From contig NZ_JBFDTP010000002.1 of the NCBI RefSeq assembly GCF_040719375.1, positions 1,178,001 through 1,242,000 of the forward strand: a DNA stretch of 64,000 nt, written 5' to 3'. Under the pieces are notes generated by a model. It searched no databases and had not been told where the DNA came from. It saw only the letters and a list, made by a program, of their open reading frames with translations. This document shows, one piece after another, positions 8,795 through 16,430 of the stretch. The position numbers were made by a program, and so were the translations under genes. How positions within the stretch are numbered: the stretch's first letter is position 1; every line of letters starts with the position of its first letter. The DNA is from Clostridium sp. AN503. Lineage in GTDB: Bacteria > Bacillota > Clostridia > Lachnospirales > Lachnospiraceae.

Positions 8795-8831
8795 CGGCGG
8801 CAGGTGGGTTTTCTCTACCCTCCCGCCGCCG
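8795..8831 (+). terminator. GC-rich hairpin after the ssDNA-binding gene
   Basis: CGGCGGCAGGTGGGT pairs with ACCCTCCCGCCGCCG around a short pyrimidine loop. There is no T-run after it, so it may act as an attenuator or an RNA 3'-end stabiliser rather than a full terminator. Confidence 0.45.
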
Positions 8832-8869
8832 CATCCCTGACAGACTGTTTATAAGGAGGTGTATCTGAT

Positions 8870-9091
8870 ATGCCTATATCTGTTATTTTTTTGGTTTTGT
8901 GCGCGGCTCTTTTCTTAGATGCCCTGTCTGATGCCTGTCGTTATTATCTCTTTGGAGCATATGGCGAGGATGATTATATTGACGGCTTTTTAGAGGCTTC
9001 CATGGTAAGCAAGGAAGCCTTGCGGGGTAGCCGATACCATAGTTCGCGCGCTGTGCAAACTTACCGCCGGGTGCCCTCTGGGCGGCGGTGA
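8870..9091 (+). CDS. Small membrane protein, 73 aa
   Basis: AAGGAGGTG lies just upstream of ATG 8870. The product has a hydrophobic N-terminal segment (ISVIFLVLCAALFLDAL) and a hydrophilic, basic tail ending RRVPSGRR. It is probably inner-membrane anchored. Its place before the coat genes suggests a role in virion assembly, but I do not recognise a family. Bases 9092-9296 downstream hold no clear gene. Confidence 0.6.
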   Translation: MPISVIFLVLCAALFLDALSDACRYYLFGAYGEDDYIDGFLEASMVSKEALRGSRYHSSRAVQTYRRVPSGRR

Positions 9092-9251
9092 TTACTTCGG
9101 TTTTTCCGGTGTCTGGTGGTTGCCGATACGGTGGCTTTTAGACACCATGAGAAATAACCCCTCCCCGCCTTGATTACCCATAGTGCCAAGTACATGAGTG
9201 GCAGATATTCCTCGTGGTGCGGAGGTATGAGGAACTATCAATCTTGAAAAT

Positions 9252-9267
9252 GTCCAAACGTTTGGAC
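9252..9267. repeat. 16-bp palindrome, copy 2
   Basis: Perfect GTCCAAACGTTTGGAC, 29 bp upstream of the 28-aa coat-type gene at 9297 and followed by GTTTT. Confidence 0.9.
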
Positions 9268-9296
9268 GTTTTCGGTAAATCAGAAAGGAGATTTTC

Positions 9297-9383
9297 ATGG
9301 CATCTGTTGTGCTTCTTTTAATGATTCTGTTTTCCTTCGTCGTAAGCTGTCTTGCGGTTGTGAAGTGGAAAAAGGAAAAGTAG
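9297..9383 (+). CDS. 28-aa single-span protein (minor coat gpVII/gpIX-like)
   Basis: ATG 9297 follows GAAAGGAG. The 28-residue product is one transmembrane helix (SVVLLLMILFSFVVSCLAVV) with a basic end, KWKKEK. M13 gpVII and gpIX are about 32-33 residues with the same design and lie just before the major coat gene, as here. The assignment as a virion tip protein rests on size, topology and position. Confidence 0.6.
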   Translation: MASVVLLLMILFSFVVSCLAVVKWKKEK

Positions 9384-9485
9384 TTTTTGGTGCCAGATTT
9401 ATCTGGCAGATTTGGCAGCATTGTTATATCTCCTACTTGTTGTAGGGTGAAAGATATAAAGTCTAGGAAAGGAGAAATTCCGGCT

Positions 9486-9767
9486 ATGACTAAAAACCTC
9501 ATTGGACGGGTGAGAAATGCAGTAGCTTCTCACATTACCGCTGTGAGAACTGCGGGCGCGGCGACTGCCATGACCGTGGTTCCGGCAATCACCGCCTTTG
9601 CGGCAGAAGGAGACATTTCTTCCGGCATTAGTATTAACTTTGATACCGCGCAGATGTTTTCCTTCGCTAATGTCATCATCACGAGTATGATGCCCGTGGT
9701 CTACATCACGGCAGGTCTGGGCTTAGGCTTCATGATCATCAACTCGCTGAAAGCGGCATTCCGTTAG
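9486..9767 (+). CDS. Major coat protein (gpVIII-like)
   Basis: A 93-residue precursor. The long basic signal peptide ends TAFA at residue 39. The predicted mature protein of 54 residues starts AEGD, the same four residues as mature M13 coat protein. It then has an amphipathic stretch, a membrane helix (MMPVVYITAGLGLGFMII) and a short basic end, KAAFR. This is the standard inovirus coat design: inserted in the membrane, processed by signal peptidase, then packed around the DNA during extrusion. ATG 9486 is chosen because GGAAAGGAG precedes it. The strong terminator downstream also mirrors M13. Confidence 0.85.
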   Translation: MTKNLIGRVRNAVASHITAVRTAGAATAMTVVPAITAFAAEGDISSGISINFDTAQMFSFANVIITSMMPVVYITAGLGLGFMIINSLKAAFR

Positions 9768-9799
9768 GGCGGCGGCACCCGCAGGGTGCGCTTGCCAAG

Positions 9800-9837
9800 A
9801 GTGGTACAGGGCGCAACCCTGTACCACTTATTTTTTT
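9800..9837 (+). terminator. Strong terminator after the coat gene
   Basis: A 12-bp perfect stem AGTGGTACAGGG/CCCTGTACCACT with loop CGCAA is followed by TTATTTTTTT. A smaller hairpin GCACCC/GGGTGC lies just before it. Filamentous phages place their main terminator directly after gene VIII, so this supports the coat assignment. Confidence 0.93.
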
Positions 9838-9854
9838 GGAGAAAGGAAAGTTTT

Positions 9855-10169
9855 ATGTATGGGAAGATTATTCTGGGCGTTGGTGTCTCTGCTTCAATCC
9901 ATGCGCCGCGGTTATTATGCTTTAAAGAAGATATGGAGGACTATGACGGGATAGACAGTGAATTTTACGAGGGAGATATTGACCTTATCAATGACTTATA
10001 TGGTGACTATGCCACTCCTTCTAATGCCTCTGCTTCTAATGCCACCTTACTGACCGATGTCCAGCCAGATACTTTTGAGTGGGCTGTGATTGACAGATTA
10101 AATGTAATTTCAATCTCTGCCATACTGGCAACTTGTTTTTTGTTTTTGATTCTGATTCGTAGGAGGTGA
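9855..10169 (+). CDS. Acidic single-span phage membrane protein, 104 aa
   Basis: ATG 9855 follows GAAAGGAAAG. The product has a very acidic middle (DMEDYDGIDSEFYEGD), a Ser/Asn/Ala-rich spacer (SNASASNATLL) and a C-terminal transmembrane helix ending in RRR. That topology puts the acidic part outside and the arginines in the cytoplasm. A virion or assembly protein is likely from its place after the coat gene. Confidence 0.6.
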   Translation: MYGKIILGVGVSASIHAPRLLCFKEDMEDYDGIDSEFYEGDIDLINDLYGDYATPSNASASNATLLTDVQPDTFEWAVIDRLNVISISAILATCFLFLILIRRR

Positions 10170-10173
10170 CAGG

Positions 10174-10284
10174 GTGGAAGTACTTGATTATTATTTATGG
10201 GTCTTTACGATGCTTCTTGTAGCTGATTCAGCGTTTTTTGGTGTAGGCAAGTTAGTTAAGGTGTTCCGGTTTAGGAAGGAGTAA
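10174..10284 (+). CDS. 36-aa membrane peptide
   Basis: GTG 10174 lies 7 nt after AGGAGGTGA, a near-perfect ribosome binding site that overlaps the stop of the previous gene. The product is one hydrophobic helix followed by KLVKVFRFRKE. It belongs to the string of tiny coat-type proteins of this phage. Confidence 0.5.
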   Translation: MEVLDYYLWVFTMLLVADSAFFGVGKLVKVFRFRKE

Positions 10285-10287
10285 TTT

Positions 10288-10380
10288 ATGGTCTCTGCTT
10301 TGGATTATCAGGCTATCTTTGGTCTCGTGCTTGGCCTGTGTGTCATCGTTTGTGCATCTGATGTTTTTAAGTCATTATAA
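10288..10380 (+). CDS. 30-aa membrane peptide
   Basis: ATG 10288 starts 3 bp after the previous stop with AAGGAG upstream. The 30-residue product is almost entirely one membrane helix (YQAIFGLVLGLCVIVCA). It ends one base before palindrome copy 3. It could be the partner of the 28-aa tip protein. Confidence 0.5.
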   Translation: MVSALDYQAIFGLVLGLCVIVCASDVFKSL

Positions 10381-10381
10381 A

Positions 10382-10397
10382 GTCCAAACGTTTGGAC
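10382..10397. repeat. 16-bp palindrome, copy 3
   Basis: Perfect GTCCAAACGTTTGGAC located between the 30-aa gene and the next ribosome binding site, with no room for a normal promoter downstream of it. Confidence 0.9.
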
Positions 10398-10414
10398 GTT
10401 TTAAGGAGGATTTT

Positions 10415-10699
10415 ATGTATATCGTGATTACTGACAGTAAGGTCTACAAGGGAAAGACTTTATCCCTGCTCAATAAAGAGATTGGCGGACTGATGGAGGA
10501 TGATGAATTTAAGAGTATCGGCGGTGATATGGTCTCTATCCTGACCACTTGCGATCTGGATTTTGTGCAGGATAAGCGTAAGCTTTCCTCTATCATGTTT
10601 GGCAATTTCTTTAAAAAGGATTTGTTACCACGCAATCTGATGATTGCAAATCTTATATTTACGTTTATCATCTTGACCCGCATTATGGGTATGGGTTAA
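10415..10699 (+). CDS. Phage protein with C-terminal membrane anchor, 94 aa
   Basis: ATG 10415 follows AAGGAGG; the longer frame from 10319 would run through the palindrome. About 70 soluble residues (YIVITDSKVYKGKTLSLLNK...) are followed by a membrane segment near the end (LMIANLIFTFIILTRIMGMG). The function is unknown. It starts the module that ends with the Zot ATPase. Confidence 0.6.
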   Translation: MYIVITDSKVYKGKTLSLLNKEIGGLMEDDEFKSIGGDMVSILTTCDLDFVQDKRKLSSIMFGNFFKKDLLPRNLMIANLIFTFIILTRIMGMG

Positions 10700-10711
10700 A
10701 GGAGGTTTTTT

Positions 10712-10849
10712 ATGGAATTCGTATTGATGTGTACGTTTATTGTCTGGCTTTCCTGTGTGCTTGTGTTTGCTTCTTTCGTGTTCCTTCTGTATCTGTTATA
10801 TAGATGGCTTACATGGTGTCCGATTAAGGAGGTAAAGCATGGCGCTTGA
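10712..10849 (+). CDS. 45-aa membrane protein
   Basis: ATG 10712 follows AAAGGAGG. It has a long hydrophobic stretch (LMCTFIVWLSCVLVFASFVF) and then a short cytoplasmic tail. It overlaps the start of the next gene by 11 bp, which suggests coupled translation. Confidence 0.5.
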   Translation: MEFVLMCTFIVWLSCVLVFASFVFLLYLLYRWLTWCPIKEVKHGA

Positions 10850-10988
10850 ATTTACGTTAATTTGCTGTTCTCTTTTCTGCATGTTTTGTTTGGCTATTAG
10901 TACTTTATTTTTAGATTTTTTATATTTTCATCGTAGTTCGTCTACTAACAGTTTAAATGAGGAGGTGAAAGACGATGCCAGAGATTGA
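10839..10988 (+). CDS. 49-aa membrane protein
   Basis: ATG 10839 follows AAGGAGG, which lies inside the end of the previous gene. It has an N-terminal hydrophobic helix (LICCSLFCMFCLAISTLFL) and a polar tail. It overlaps the next gene by 14 bp. Cysteine content is high for so short a protein. Confidence 0.5.
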   Translation: MALEFTLICCSLFCMFCLAISTLFLDFLYFHRSSSTNSLNEEVKDDARD

Positions 10989-11307
10989 TTTTGATAAAGT
11001 TCTTGGTTCCATGTCTATTCCAACAGCAGATGGCGACCCGATAAAAAGCATCTATGAGATTATCCCCTGCATGGATTCCGTGCAGATGCATCTCAAATTT
11101 CAACTTATGTATTTCATTGAGAAATACAATCTTGTGGAGTGGAAAGCCGTGTTTGAGGAAATTGATAACCAGCTTCGTGGGAATAAAAATATTTCATTTA
11201 TGTCAAGCCAGAATCTTCGTGCTTTGCTTGGTGCTTATACGCAAAATGAACTTTTGCGCGGTATCAAGATTCAGTCTATGAATAATGTGAATGGAGGTGA
11301 TAAGTAA
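10975..11307 (+). CDS. Soluble phage protein before Zot, 110 aa
   Basis: GAGGAGGTGA precedes ATG 10975. The product is soluble and helical (PEIDFDKVLGSMSIPTADG..., NLRALLGAYTQNELL), without a motif I recognise. Its stop overlaps the start of the Zot gene (TAATG), so the two are translationally coupled. It may be an accessory factor of the assembly ATPase. Confidence 0.6.
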   Translation: MPEIDFDKVLGSMSIPTADGDPIKSIYEIIPCMDSVQMHLKFQLMYFIEKYNLVEWKAVFEEIDNQLRGNKNISFMSSQNLRALLGAYTQNELLRGIKIQSMNNVNGGDK

Positions 11308-11894
11308 TGCCAGGTACGATACTCGGCATTTTAGGGAAACAGCGTTCCGGTAAAACCCTTCTGGCGTATAAGATTGTCAGATTCTTTTCCAAGGAATTAG
11401 ACATCCCTGTTTATACAAACATCTTTTCGCCGGATGATGGTTTCTATTGGATAAATTCGATAACAGAGTTTCCTCTGGACCTTGAGCCAAAGATTTTGTT
11501 TATCGATGAAGTGTATAATGGCATGGATTCACAAGATTATCGGTTGCTCAAGGATGTATCTATCTTCATCAATACTCTTGGTAAACAGAACTGCCTGTTT
11601 GTTTATACAACCATAGATTCCTCTATGGTGTATAACCGTTTGAGGAATCAAACGCAATATGCGGTTATGGTCAATTCTGACGCCGATAATATCTATTATC
11701 GGTGGGCGGATATATCAAGGTCTTTCTACCGCGACTTTTCAGTTCCTAAAATACCAGAGCTTTTTAAAGACGTGAATTATGATACGCGCTTTATCCCTCT
11801 GGATTTTGATTGGAAAATGGGCGCATGGAAAGATAAACTGGCTTTCTTCTATTTGGAAAATTATAACCTTGATATGCGCAAATATATCATATGA
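11307..11894 (+). CDS. Zot/gpI-like phage assembly ATPase
   Basis: A 195-residue P-loop protein of the Zot (gpI) family that drives extrusion of filamentous phage. Walker A is GKQRSGKT at residues 10-17. Walker B is ILFIDE at 63-68 followed by VYNGMDS, the usual Zot arrangement. Typical Zot/gpI proteins are 350-400 residues with a transmembrane helix and an extracytoplasmic domain. This one stops after the ATPase core and shows no membrane segment. The membrane-anchored 94-aa and 141-aa neighbours could supply that function, which is my inference. No secretin gene is present. Confidence 0.85.
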   Translation: MPGTILGILGKQRSGKTLLAYKIVRFFSKELDIPVYTNIFSPDDGFYWINSITEFPLDLEPKILFIDEVYNGMDSQDYRLLKDVSIFINTLGKQNCLFVYTTIDSSMVYNRLRNQTQYAVMVNSDADNIYYRWADISRSFYRDFSVPKIPELFKDVNYDTRFIPLDFDWKMGAWKDKLAFFYLENYNLDMRKYII

Positions 11895-11925
11895 TTTCTT
11901 TTGTAATTATCGAGGTGCGGCTGTG

Positions 11926-11959
11926 TGGCTTTTCTTTAGCCGTAGGCAAAGAAAAGCCA
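11926..11959. repeat. 12-bp perfect inverted repeat after Zot
   Basis: TGGCTTTTCTTT pairs exactly with AAAGAAAAGCCA across a 10-base loop. No T-run follows. It may be a terminator-like RNA hairpin, or a packaging or origin hairpin in the single-stranded genome. Confidence 0.6.
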
Positions 11960-11986
11960 TAGGCGAATATTACATAGACAGAAAAT

Positions 11987-12002
11987 GTCCACACGTTTGG
12001 AC
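11987..12002. repeat. 16-bp palindrome, copy 4
   Basis: GTCCACACGTTTGGAC, one mismatch, 20 bp upstream of the adsorption-protein gene and followed by GTTTT. Confidence 0.88.
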
Positions 12003-12022
12003 GTTTTGGAAAGGAAGGTATT

Positions 12023-14494
12023 ATGAAAAAGCAGTTAACACTCTATGCAAAACAGGCAGTTGCCATGTTTCTTGCAGTTATAACATTTTTAAATATTCCT
12101 TTGTATGCTTATGCAGATGTGCATACTTCTTCTGATTCACAATATAATGAGGAACCATTTTATTACGATGAAAATGGTACTAAGATTTATGATTCTGATA
12201 TTGATTGGTCACAGTATCGGTCAGAGCCGGATTATTCAGATATCCTTTGGACGTTTGAAGAATATCCGGAGACGATGATGACGAATGGGGAGGCAAGCAC
12301 TTATGTGATTGGCATAGATGATGCCGCTGTAGCTGTTATAGTAGTTGCCTGTGCCGCTTGTGGGTATTATATTGCAAAATCAGATATTCCTGAATTTGTT
12401 TCAAAGGGTTTTGAGCCATGGCTTCGGCGTAATAAAGGGGCTGATGTTGCTTCTATGAGTATGTGGCAAGATGTTTTATCTTCGAAACTTGCTACTGAAT
12501 TTACTAAAATGACATTATTGATTAAGGCTATTAGGGAGTATTTGGATACACTTAAGATAGATTCAGGGGCTATTACTGTACCGATAAACTCAAGTACATG
12601 GAATGTGACTTCCCCCCTTCCAGACTGGAATAAAAATTTTGCTGATAGATATTTTCCTATTGAAAATTATTACGTTTCGTCTGATTCTAGTATTAAATAT
12701 ATTACTAGTGCTTTTGCCTTAAGCTCTCTTAATTCTATTGTAGCTGGTTATGTTAATGGCAAAAATAGTGATGGTTCATATTTTGTTGTTCTATTTACAA
12801 GTCTAACAAGTAGCTCATATATTAAGTTATCTGAAATTTATAATACTTTGACAGATGGTTATTGGAGATCCCAACAAAGTAACGTTCGTACTGGTCTCAC
12901 TCCTGATATACCATTAGATTTTATATATTCGTTGACTGTTCCAATTTTTGTTAATGCTGAGGCTTATAATTCGTGGAAAGCGTTTGGCACTACTGGCGGT
13001 TTGTTAAATGGCAATGCAGATGATTTTCTAACAATTAATACCGCAAACCAGTGGACAGATTTACAGCAGAATTTTTTTACAAAGTATGCTGTTTCTGATG
13101 TATTAAAGCTTCCCGAAACACAAGCGGAGTTTGATGCTCTTATTGATTCTTTATCAAAAGTTCAAACTGGTGCAGATGTTATCACAACATTAAAGCCTGT
13201 TTGGGACATTACGGAAAATACAGGAGGCGGCGATATTGTAGTTGTTCCTTCTGTTGCGTATTCTAGTTTGTGTTATATAATATCTGCTATTGCCAGTTAT
13301 TGCGGAGCTTCATTAACAGATGAACAAAAAAATACTTTTATTTCTAGTTTTTATACCAGTAATATCGATGGTACTTCGGCGTTGGTTGAGGAGCAAGCAC
13401 AAGAAATCATACGTAATTTTGTTGTTATTAATGGTGGTTCGCAAAAACCAGATGATAATAATGATAACAATAAATATAAGATCTTAAAAAAATTGGCAGT
13501 ATCGGTTGGCGCTTTTCTTGTTTCTGTTGGTTTAGTATCGGACATTCCTGATTTTGAAAATGAACCTTCTGTATCAAATAATGTTCAGGTAGTGGAAAAG
13601 CAAGATAGTGGTGGTTCTACCTCGCCTGATGCGAATATAGATTTATCTGGCATTTTGAATTATTTAAAACAGTTTTTAACGATTTTAAATAATTGGTCAA
13701 ATCCTTTAGCTTTAATGGATTCGTTGATTTCTAAGTTAGGCTTGTCAAGTTTAATTGATGGCATTAAAACTGCAATTAATAACGTGCCTAAATTAATATC
13801 TGGTGAATTGTCATTACCTGAATTATTTGGAAACGTGACGGATGCTATATTTTCTATGCCGCAACAAGTTGCTGATGCTATTGCAAAAGCTCTTGGTTTA
13901 GAAAAAGCTCTTGATAATTTAGGATTATCAGAATTATTTGATAATATTATAGAGCTTTTACCGGGTGAACTTGTTGAAGGTTTTGCGTTGCCAGATTTAT
14001 TTTCTAGTTTAGGTACTATTGTTGGTTCGATTCCGTTGGAAATTTCTAAGATATTTGGTTTAGTAAATGGTTTTTCGTTAAATGATTGGCTAAATAATAT
14101 TTTGCAAAGTATTCAAAATTTACCTTCTGCTTTTGCTGAAAAATTCCCTTCCTCTGGTGGGTCTGATAATTCAGGAAAGGAAGATGGTGGTGATTCTGGT
14201 TTTCGTAAATTTATTAATGCATTGATATTGCTTGCGCTTATACTTGTTGTTTTATTGATTTTCTTTTTGAATTGCTTACGATTTATTGTTTTGCTTTTTC
14301 AGATTCCCGCAAGTGCTGAATTATTTAATGAGGATATTTTGGCGGGTATGAATTTTTTAAGAACTACTATGCTGCCAGTTTTTAATGTATCTCTTTATTC
14401 ATTACTTATGGGAGCAGTTTATTTTGTGGTTTTTATGAGCATAATTGGTGCTATTCGTAAAAAGATAAATCATCTTAGAATCCCTGCAAATTAA
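12023..14494 (+). CDS. Large virion protein, probable adsorption (gpIII-like)
   Basis: An 823-residue secreted membrane protein. The signal peptide ends near residue 31 (IPLYAYA). A hydrophobic segment at about 97-113 (AAVAVIVVACAACGYYIA) may be a second membrane span. The long outer region is Ser/Asn-rich, with repeated amphipathic helices at about 540-690 (LSGILNYL, LGLSSLIDGI, LSELFDNI). Two or more C-terminal membrane helices follow (ALILLALILVVLLIFFL; SLYSLLMGAVYFVVFMSII). Inoviruses carry such a large host-range protein beside zot. The gene is strikingly AT-rich compared with the first phage module. AAGGAAGG precedes the ATG. Receptor and fold are unknown. Confidence 0.7.
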   Translation: MKKQLTLYAKQAVAMFLAVITFLNIPLYAYADVHTSSDSQYNEEPFYYDENGTKIYDSDIDWSQYRSEPDYSDILWTFEEYPETMMTNGEASTYVIGIDDAAVAVIVVACAACGYYIAKSDIPEFVSKGFEPWLRRNKGADVASMSMWQDVLSSKLATEFTKMTLLIKAIREYLDTLKIDSGAITVPINSSTWNVTSPLPDWNKNFADRYFPIENYYVSSDSSIKYITSAFALSSLNSIVAGYVNGKNSDGSYFVVLFTSLTSSSYIKLSEIYNTLTDGYWRSQQSNVRTGLTPDIPLDFIYSLTVPIFVNAEAYNSWKAFGTTGGLLNGNADDFLTINTANQWTDLQQNFFTKYAVSDVLKLPETQAEFDALIDSLSKVQTGADVITTLKPVWDITENTGGGDIVVVPSVAYSSLCYIISAIASYCGASLTDEQKNTFISSFYTSNIDGTSALVEEQAQEIIRNFVVINGGSQKPDDNNDNNKYKILKKLAVSVGAFLVSVGLVSDIPDFENEPSVSNNVQVVEKQDSGGSTSPDANIDLSGILNYLKQFLTILNNWSNPLALMDSLISKLGLSSLIDGIKTAINNVPKLISGELSLPELFGNVTDAIFSMPQQVADAIAKALGLEKALDNLGLSELFDNIIELLPGELVEGFALPDLFSSLGTIVGSIPLEISKIFGLVNGFSLNDWLNNILQSIQNLPSAFAEKFPSSGGSDNSGKEDGGDSGFRKFINALILLALILVVLLIFFLNCLRFIVLLFQIPASAELFNEDILAGMNFLRTTMLPVFNVSLYSLLMGAVYFVVFMSIIGAIRKKINHLRIPAN

Positions 14495-14504
14495 GGAGGT
14501 TTTT

Positions 14505-14930
14505 ATGGGTATTTTAAATACAATTGTTCCGCCTACAGTTGATGATTTCACTAATGGTAATTTGTTCGATATCGCAAAGAAATTTATTGATTTTATTTTT
14601 GCCTTTTTGGGAAATTTATTTTCTGCTTTGGTTCAGTTTTACAATACCATAATTGAAGCAAATAATTATGTCAATTCTTTAATCGAAGGTGCGTCTTCTG
14701 GTTCTGTTCAGGGCTTGCCTTTGCTTCAAATAATTGGTGCTTACAGGTATCTTGTTACTGACCCGATTTTCTATTTGACCTATATGTCTATATTGATAGG
14801 TTGTCTTTTTACCATTTATCAATTAGTGCTTTTGTTGATTGGTGCTTTTAATTACTTTAAAAAATCCGTTTCTAGTGGTGGAACTTCTGAGGGTTTCATA
14901 AATATAATTAGTAAATTTTTTCATTCTTAA
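14505..14930 (+). CDS. Membrane protein, gpVI-like, 141 aa
   Basis: Starts 10 bp after the adsorption gene, with AAGGAGG. It has two or three hydrophobic segments (FIDFIFAFLGNLFSALVQF; FYLTYMSILIGCLFTIYQLVLLLIG). M13 gpVI, which caps the gpIII end of the virion, is also about 112 residues with three hydrophobic segments and lies right after gene III. The assignment rests on that position and topology. It ends in a 4-bp overlap with a gene on the opposite strand. Confidence 0.6.
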   Translation: MGILNTIVPPTVDDFTNGNLFDIAKKFIDFIFAFLGNLFSALVQFYNTIIEANNYVNSLIEGASSGSVQGLPLLQIIGAYRYLVTDPIFYLTYMSILIGCLFTIYQLVLLLIGAFNYFKKSVSSGGTSEGFINIISKFFHS

Positions 14931-15277
14931 TGCAGTGCTAGATATATAATTGTGATTAAAATTGCGCCAATAATAAAACATACAATGCATTTTCCACAAA
15001 AAATAAATAGTTTAGCAAAGAATCCTAATATTCTTATAAATAGTGGTTCTTTAACTTTGTTTACAATTTTATTTGCTTGATATATTTTTTGATTGTGATC
15101 GTATGTTTTGGATGTTTTATAAAGTTCATTCATGATTGCATCCAATTGTTTTTTGTTTGCGATTTGTTTATTGGTTGGTTCGTCTAATCCTTTTAGGCGT
15201 TTCCAAATTTTATCACTTTCTTTTTGAGAAGTGTTTTTTTGAGGTTCTTTCCAGTAATCCCTATCATATGCACCCAT
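14927..15277 (-). CDS. Counter-transcribed tail-anchored protein, 116 aa
   Basis: A minus-strand gene inside an otherwise rightward phage block. The product has about 80 polar, lysine-rich residues and a C-terminal membrane anchor (LFIFCGKCIVCFIIGAILIT). GAGGGGG lies 8 nt before its ATG. It has its own consensus promoter (15310-15338) with a dyad over the -35. Independent, oppositely oriented transcription is typical of genes expressed in the integrated state, such as superinfection-exclusion or lysogenic conversion genes. That role is inference; I do not recognise the family. Confidence 0.7.
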   Translation of the reverse strand: MGAYDRDYWKEPQKNTSQKESDKIWKRLKGLDEPTNKQIANKKQLDAIMNELYKTSKTYDHNQKIYQANKIVNKVKEPLFIRILGFFAKLFIFCGKCIVCFIIGAILITIIYLALH

Positions 15278-15309
15278 GATATTATCCCCCTCGTTTGTTA
15301 TATGGGATA

Positions 15310-15354
15310 ATTATATCAAATTCAAATTTCATTGTCAAAATTATCAATGAAATT
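15310..15354 (-). promoter_or_regulatory. Consensus promoter plus operator dyad
   Basis: On the minus strand a perfect TTGACA (15338-15333) and a perfect TATAAT (15315-15310) are separated by 17 bp. The inverted repeat AATTTCATTG/CAATGAAATT (15325-15334 and 15345-15354, 10-bp gap) overlaps the -35 box and is a likely repressor site. This is the best promoter in the phage. Confidence 0.8.
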
Positions 15355-15414
15355 GTGGTTTTCTTGTAAGTGATACAGGAAAATCGGGTGTTGTGAATTA
15401 TATTTTTTTAAAAC

Positions 15415-15430
15415 GTCCAAACGTTTGGAC
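15415..15430. repeat. 16-bp palindrome, copy 5
   Basis: Perfect GTCCAAACGTTTGGAC; the symmetry extends outward through CG and A/T bases to about 28 bp (15409-15436). It lies just before the ribosome binding site of the gene at 15460. Confidence 0.92.
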
Positions 15431-15459
15431 GTTTTAGATAATCAGAAAGGAAAATAAAA

Positions 15460-15927
15460 ATGAATGATAATACTTCTGTTTTTAAATTTTCATCCTGCTT
15501 CTTTTTATGTATTTTATTAGTAGTTTTTGCTTTTTGCTTTTTTAGCAATGAAACAGATAAAATTTCTTTGGTTAATAGTTGGATATCTTCGGATTATGAA
15601 ATCTATATAAATGGAAATCCAGTTATTAATGATTATGATGCTTTAGGGCTTTATACGAATTGCTACATAACTGGTTTTCCTGACAAAAAAAAGATAGTTT
15701 GTGAAACCAAATCTAACTCGTCTTTGTTTGCACTTGATGAAGCACTGAGCCAACAATATACAGTTTATATTGATGGCGTAAAATCTGAAGGAGTATTTTA
15801 TACGGGTGATTTTCTATTTAAAAATTATAAGGTCTCTATCAACAATGAAGCCCGACAGATTTTATGTGTAAAGAAACCGGAAATAGTTAGAAGTCCGGTT
15901 TATTTACCAATTCCCATTAGATATTAA
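15460..15927 (+). CDS. Membrane-anchored phage protein, 155 aa
   Basis: AGAAAGGAAAA precedes ATG 15460. It has an N-terminal membrane anchor or uncleaved signal (FFLCILLVVFAFCFF), then an outward, beta-rich domain with two similar segments (YEIYINGNPVINDYDALG and YTVYIDGVKSEGVF). The family is not recognised. Its place between the virion genes and small cysteine-rich genes gives no clear role. Confidence 0.6.
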   Translation: MNDNTSVFKFSSCFFLCILLVVFAFCFFSNETDKISLVNSWISSDYEIYINGNPVINDYDALGLYTNCYITGFPDKKKIVCETKSNSSLFALDEALSQQYTVYIDGVKSEGVFYTGDFLFKNYKVSINNEARQILCVKKPEIVRSPVYLPIPIRY

Positions 15928-15940
15928 GAGGGGTTGAATT

Positions 15941-16099
15941 ATGGATTGTAAATATTTCCGTTGTATGAACTGGTATTGTAAATCTTATAAGCTGTGTCTG
16001 GCGGAAGGGGCAAAATGTAATGCGTCTTGCTCCATCTGTCAGATAAATAAAACCTGTCTCTACAATTTTTCTATGGAGACAGGAAGAAAGGAAAAATAA
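15941..16099 (+). CDS. Cysteine-rich protein, 52 aa
   Basis: ATG 15941 follows AAGAGGGG. Eight cysteines in 52 residues (3, 8, 13, 19, 26, 30, 33, 39), with C26-x3-C30-xx-C33, suggest a zinc-binding or disulphide-knotted protein. There is no signal peptide, so a metal-binding cytosolic protein is more likely. Confidence 0.55.
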   Translation: MDCKYFRCMNWYCKSYKLCLAEGAKCNASCSICQINKTCLYNFSMETGRKEK

Positions 16100-16101
16100 C
16101 T

Positions 16102-16419
16102 ATGTCAAGATTAGTTTCTCCAATAGAGACTGAATTTCGTTTATATTATGGTTGTTACCCGTATGAGTATTATATGAAGCGGCGTACCCACGGTCATACC
16201 CGTGAGGAAGCCGTCGCGAAGATGCAGGCCGCAATCGATAAGATATGGTCTGATATGCGGCATGCGTGTAATAAACAACCCGCGAAAGGGATACCAAGGT
16301 GTGACCGCAAAGCGGATCACGCCCTGGTATTCATGGAGCAGGAAAATGATTTAGATTCTGACGACAATTATTTTACATATATTGTCGGAGAATATAATCC
16401 ATTTTTAGATTTTAATTAA
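16102..16419 (+). CDS. Phage protein of unknown function, 105 aa
   Basis: Starts 2 bp after the previous stop, with AGAAAGGAAA upstream. The product is soluble, with HTREEAVAKMQAAIDKIWSDM forming a helix and an acidic end. I see no motif. Confidence 0.6.
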   Translation: MSRLVSPIETEFRLYYGCYPYEYYMKRRTHGHTREEAVAKMQAAIDKIWSDMRHACNKQPAKGIPRCDRKADHALVFMEQENDLDSDDNYFTYIVGEYNPFLDFN

Positions 16420-16430
16420 GGAGGATAACA

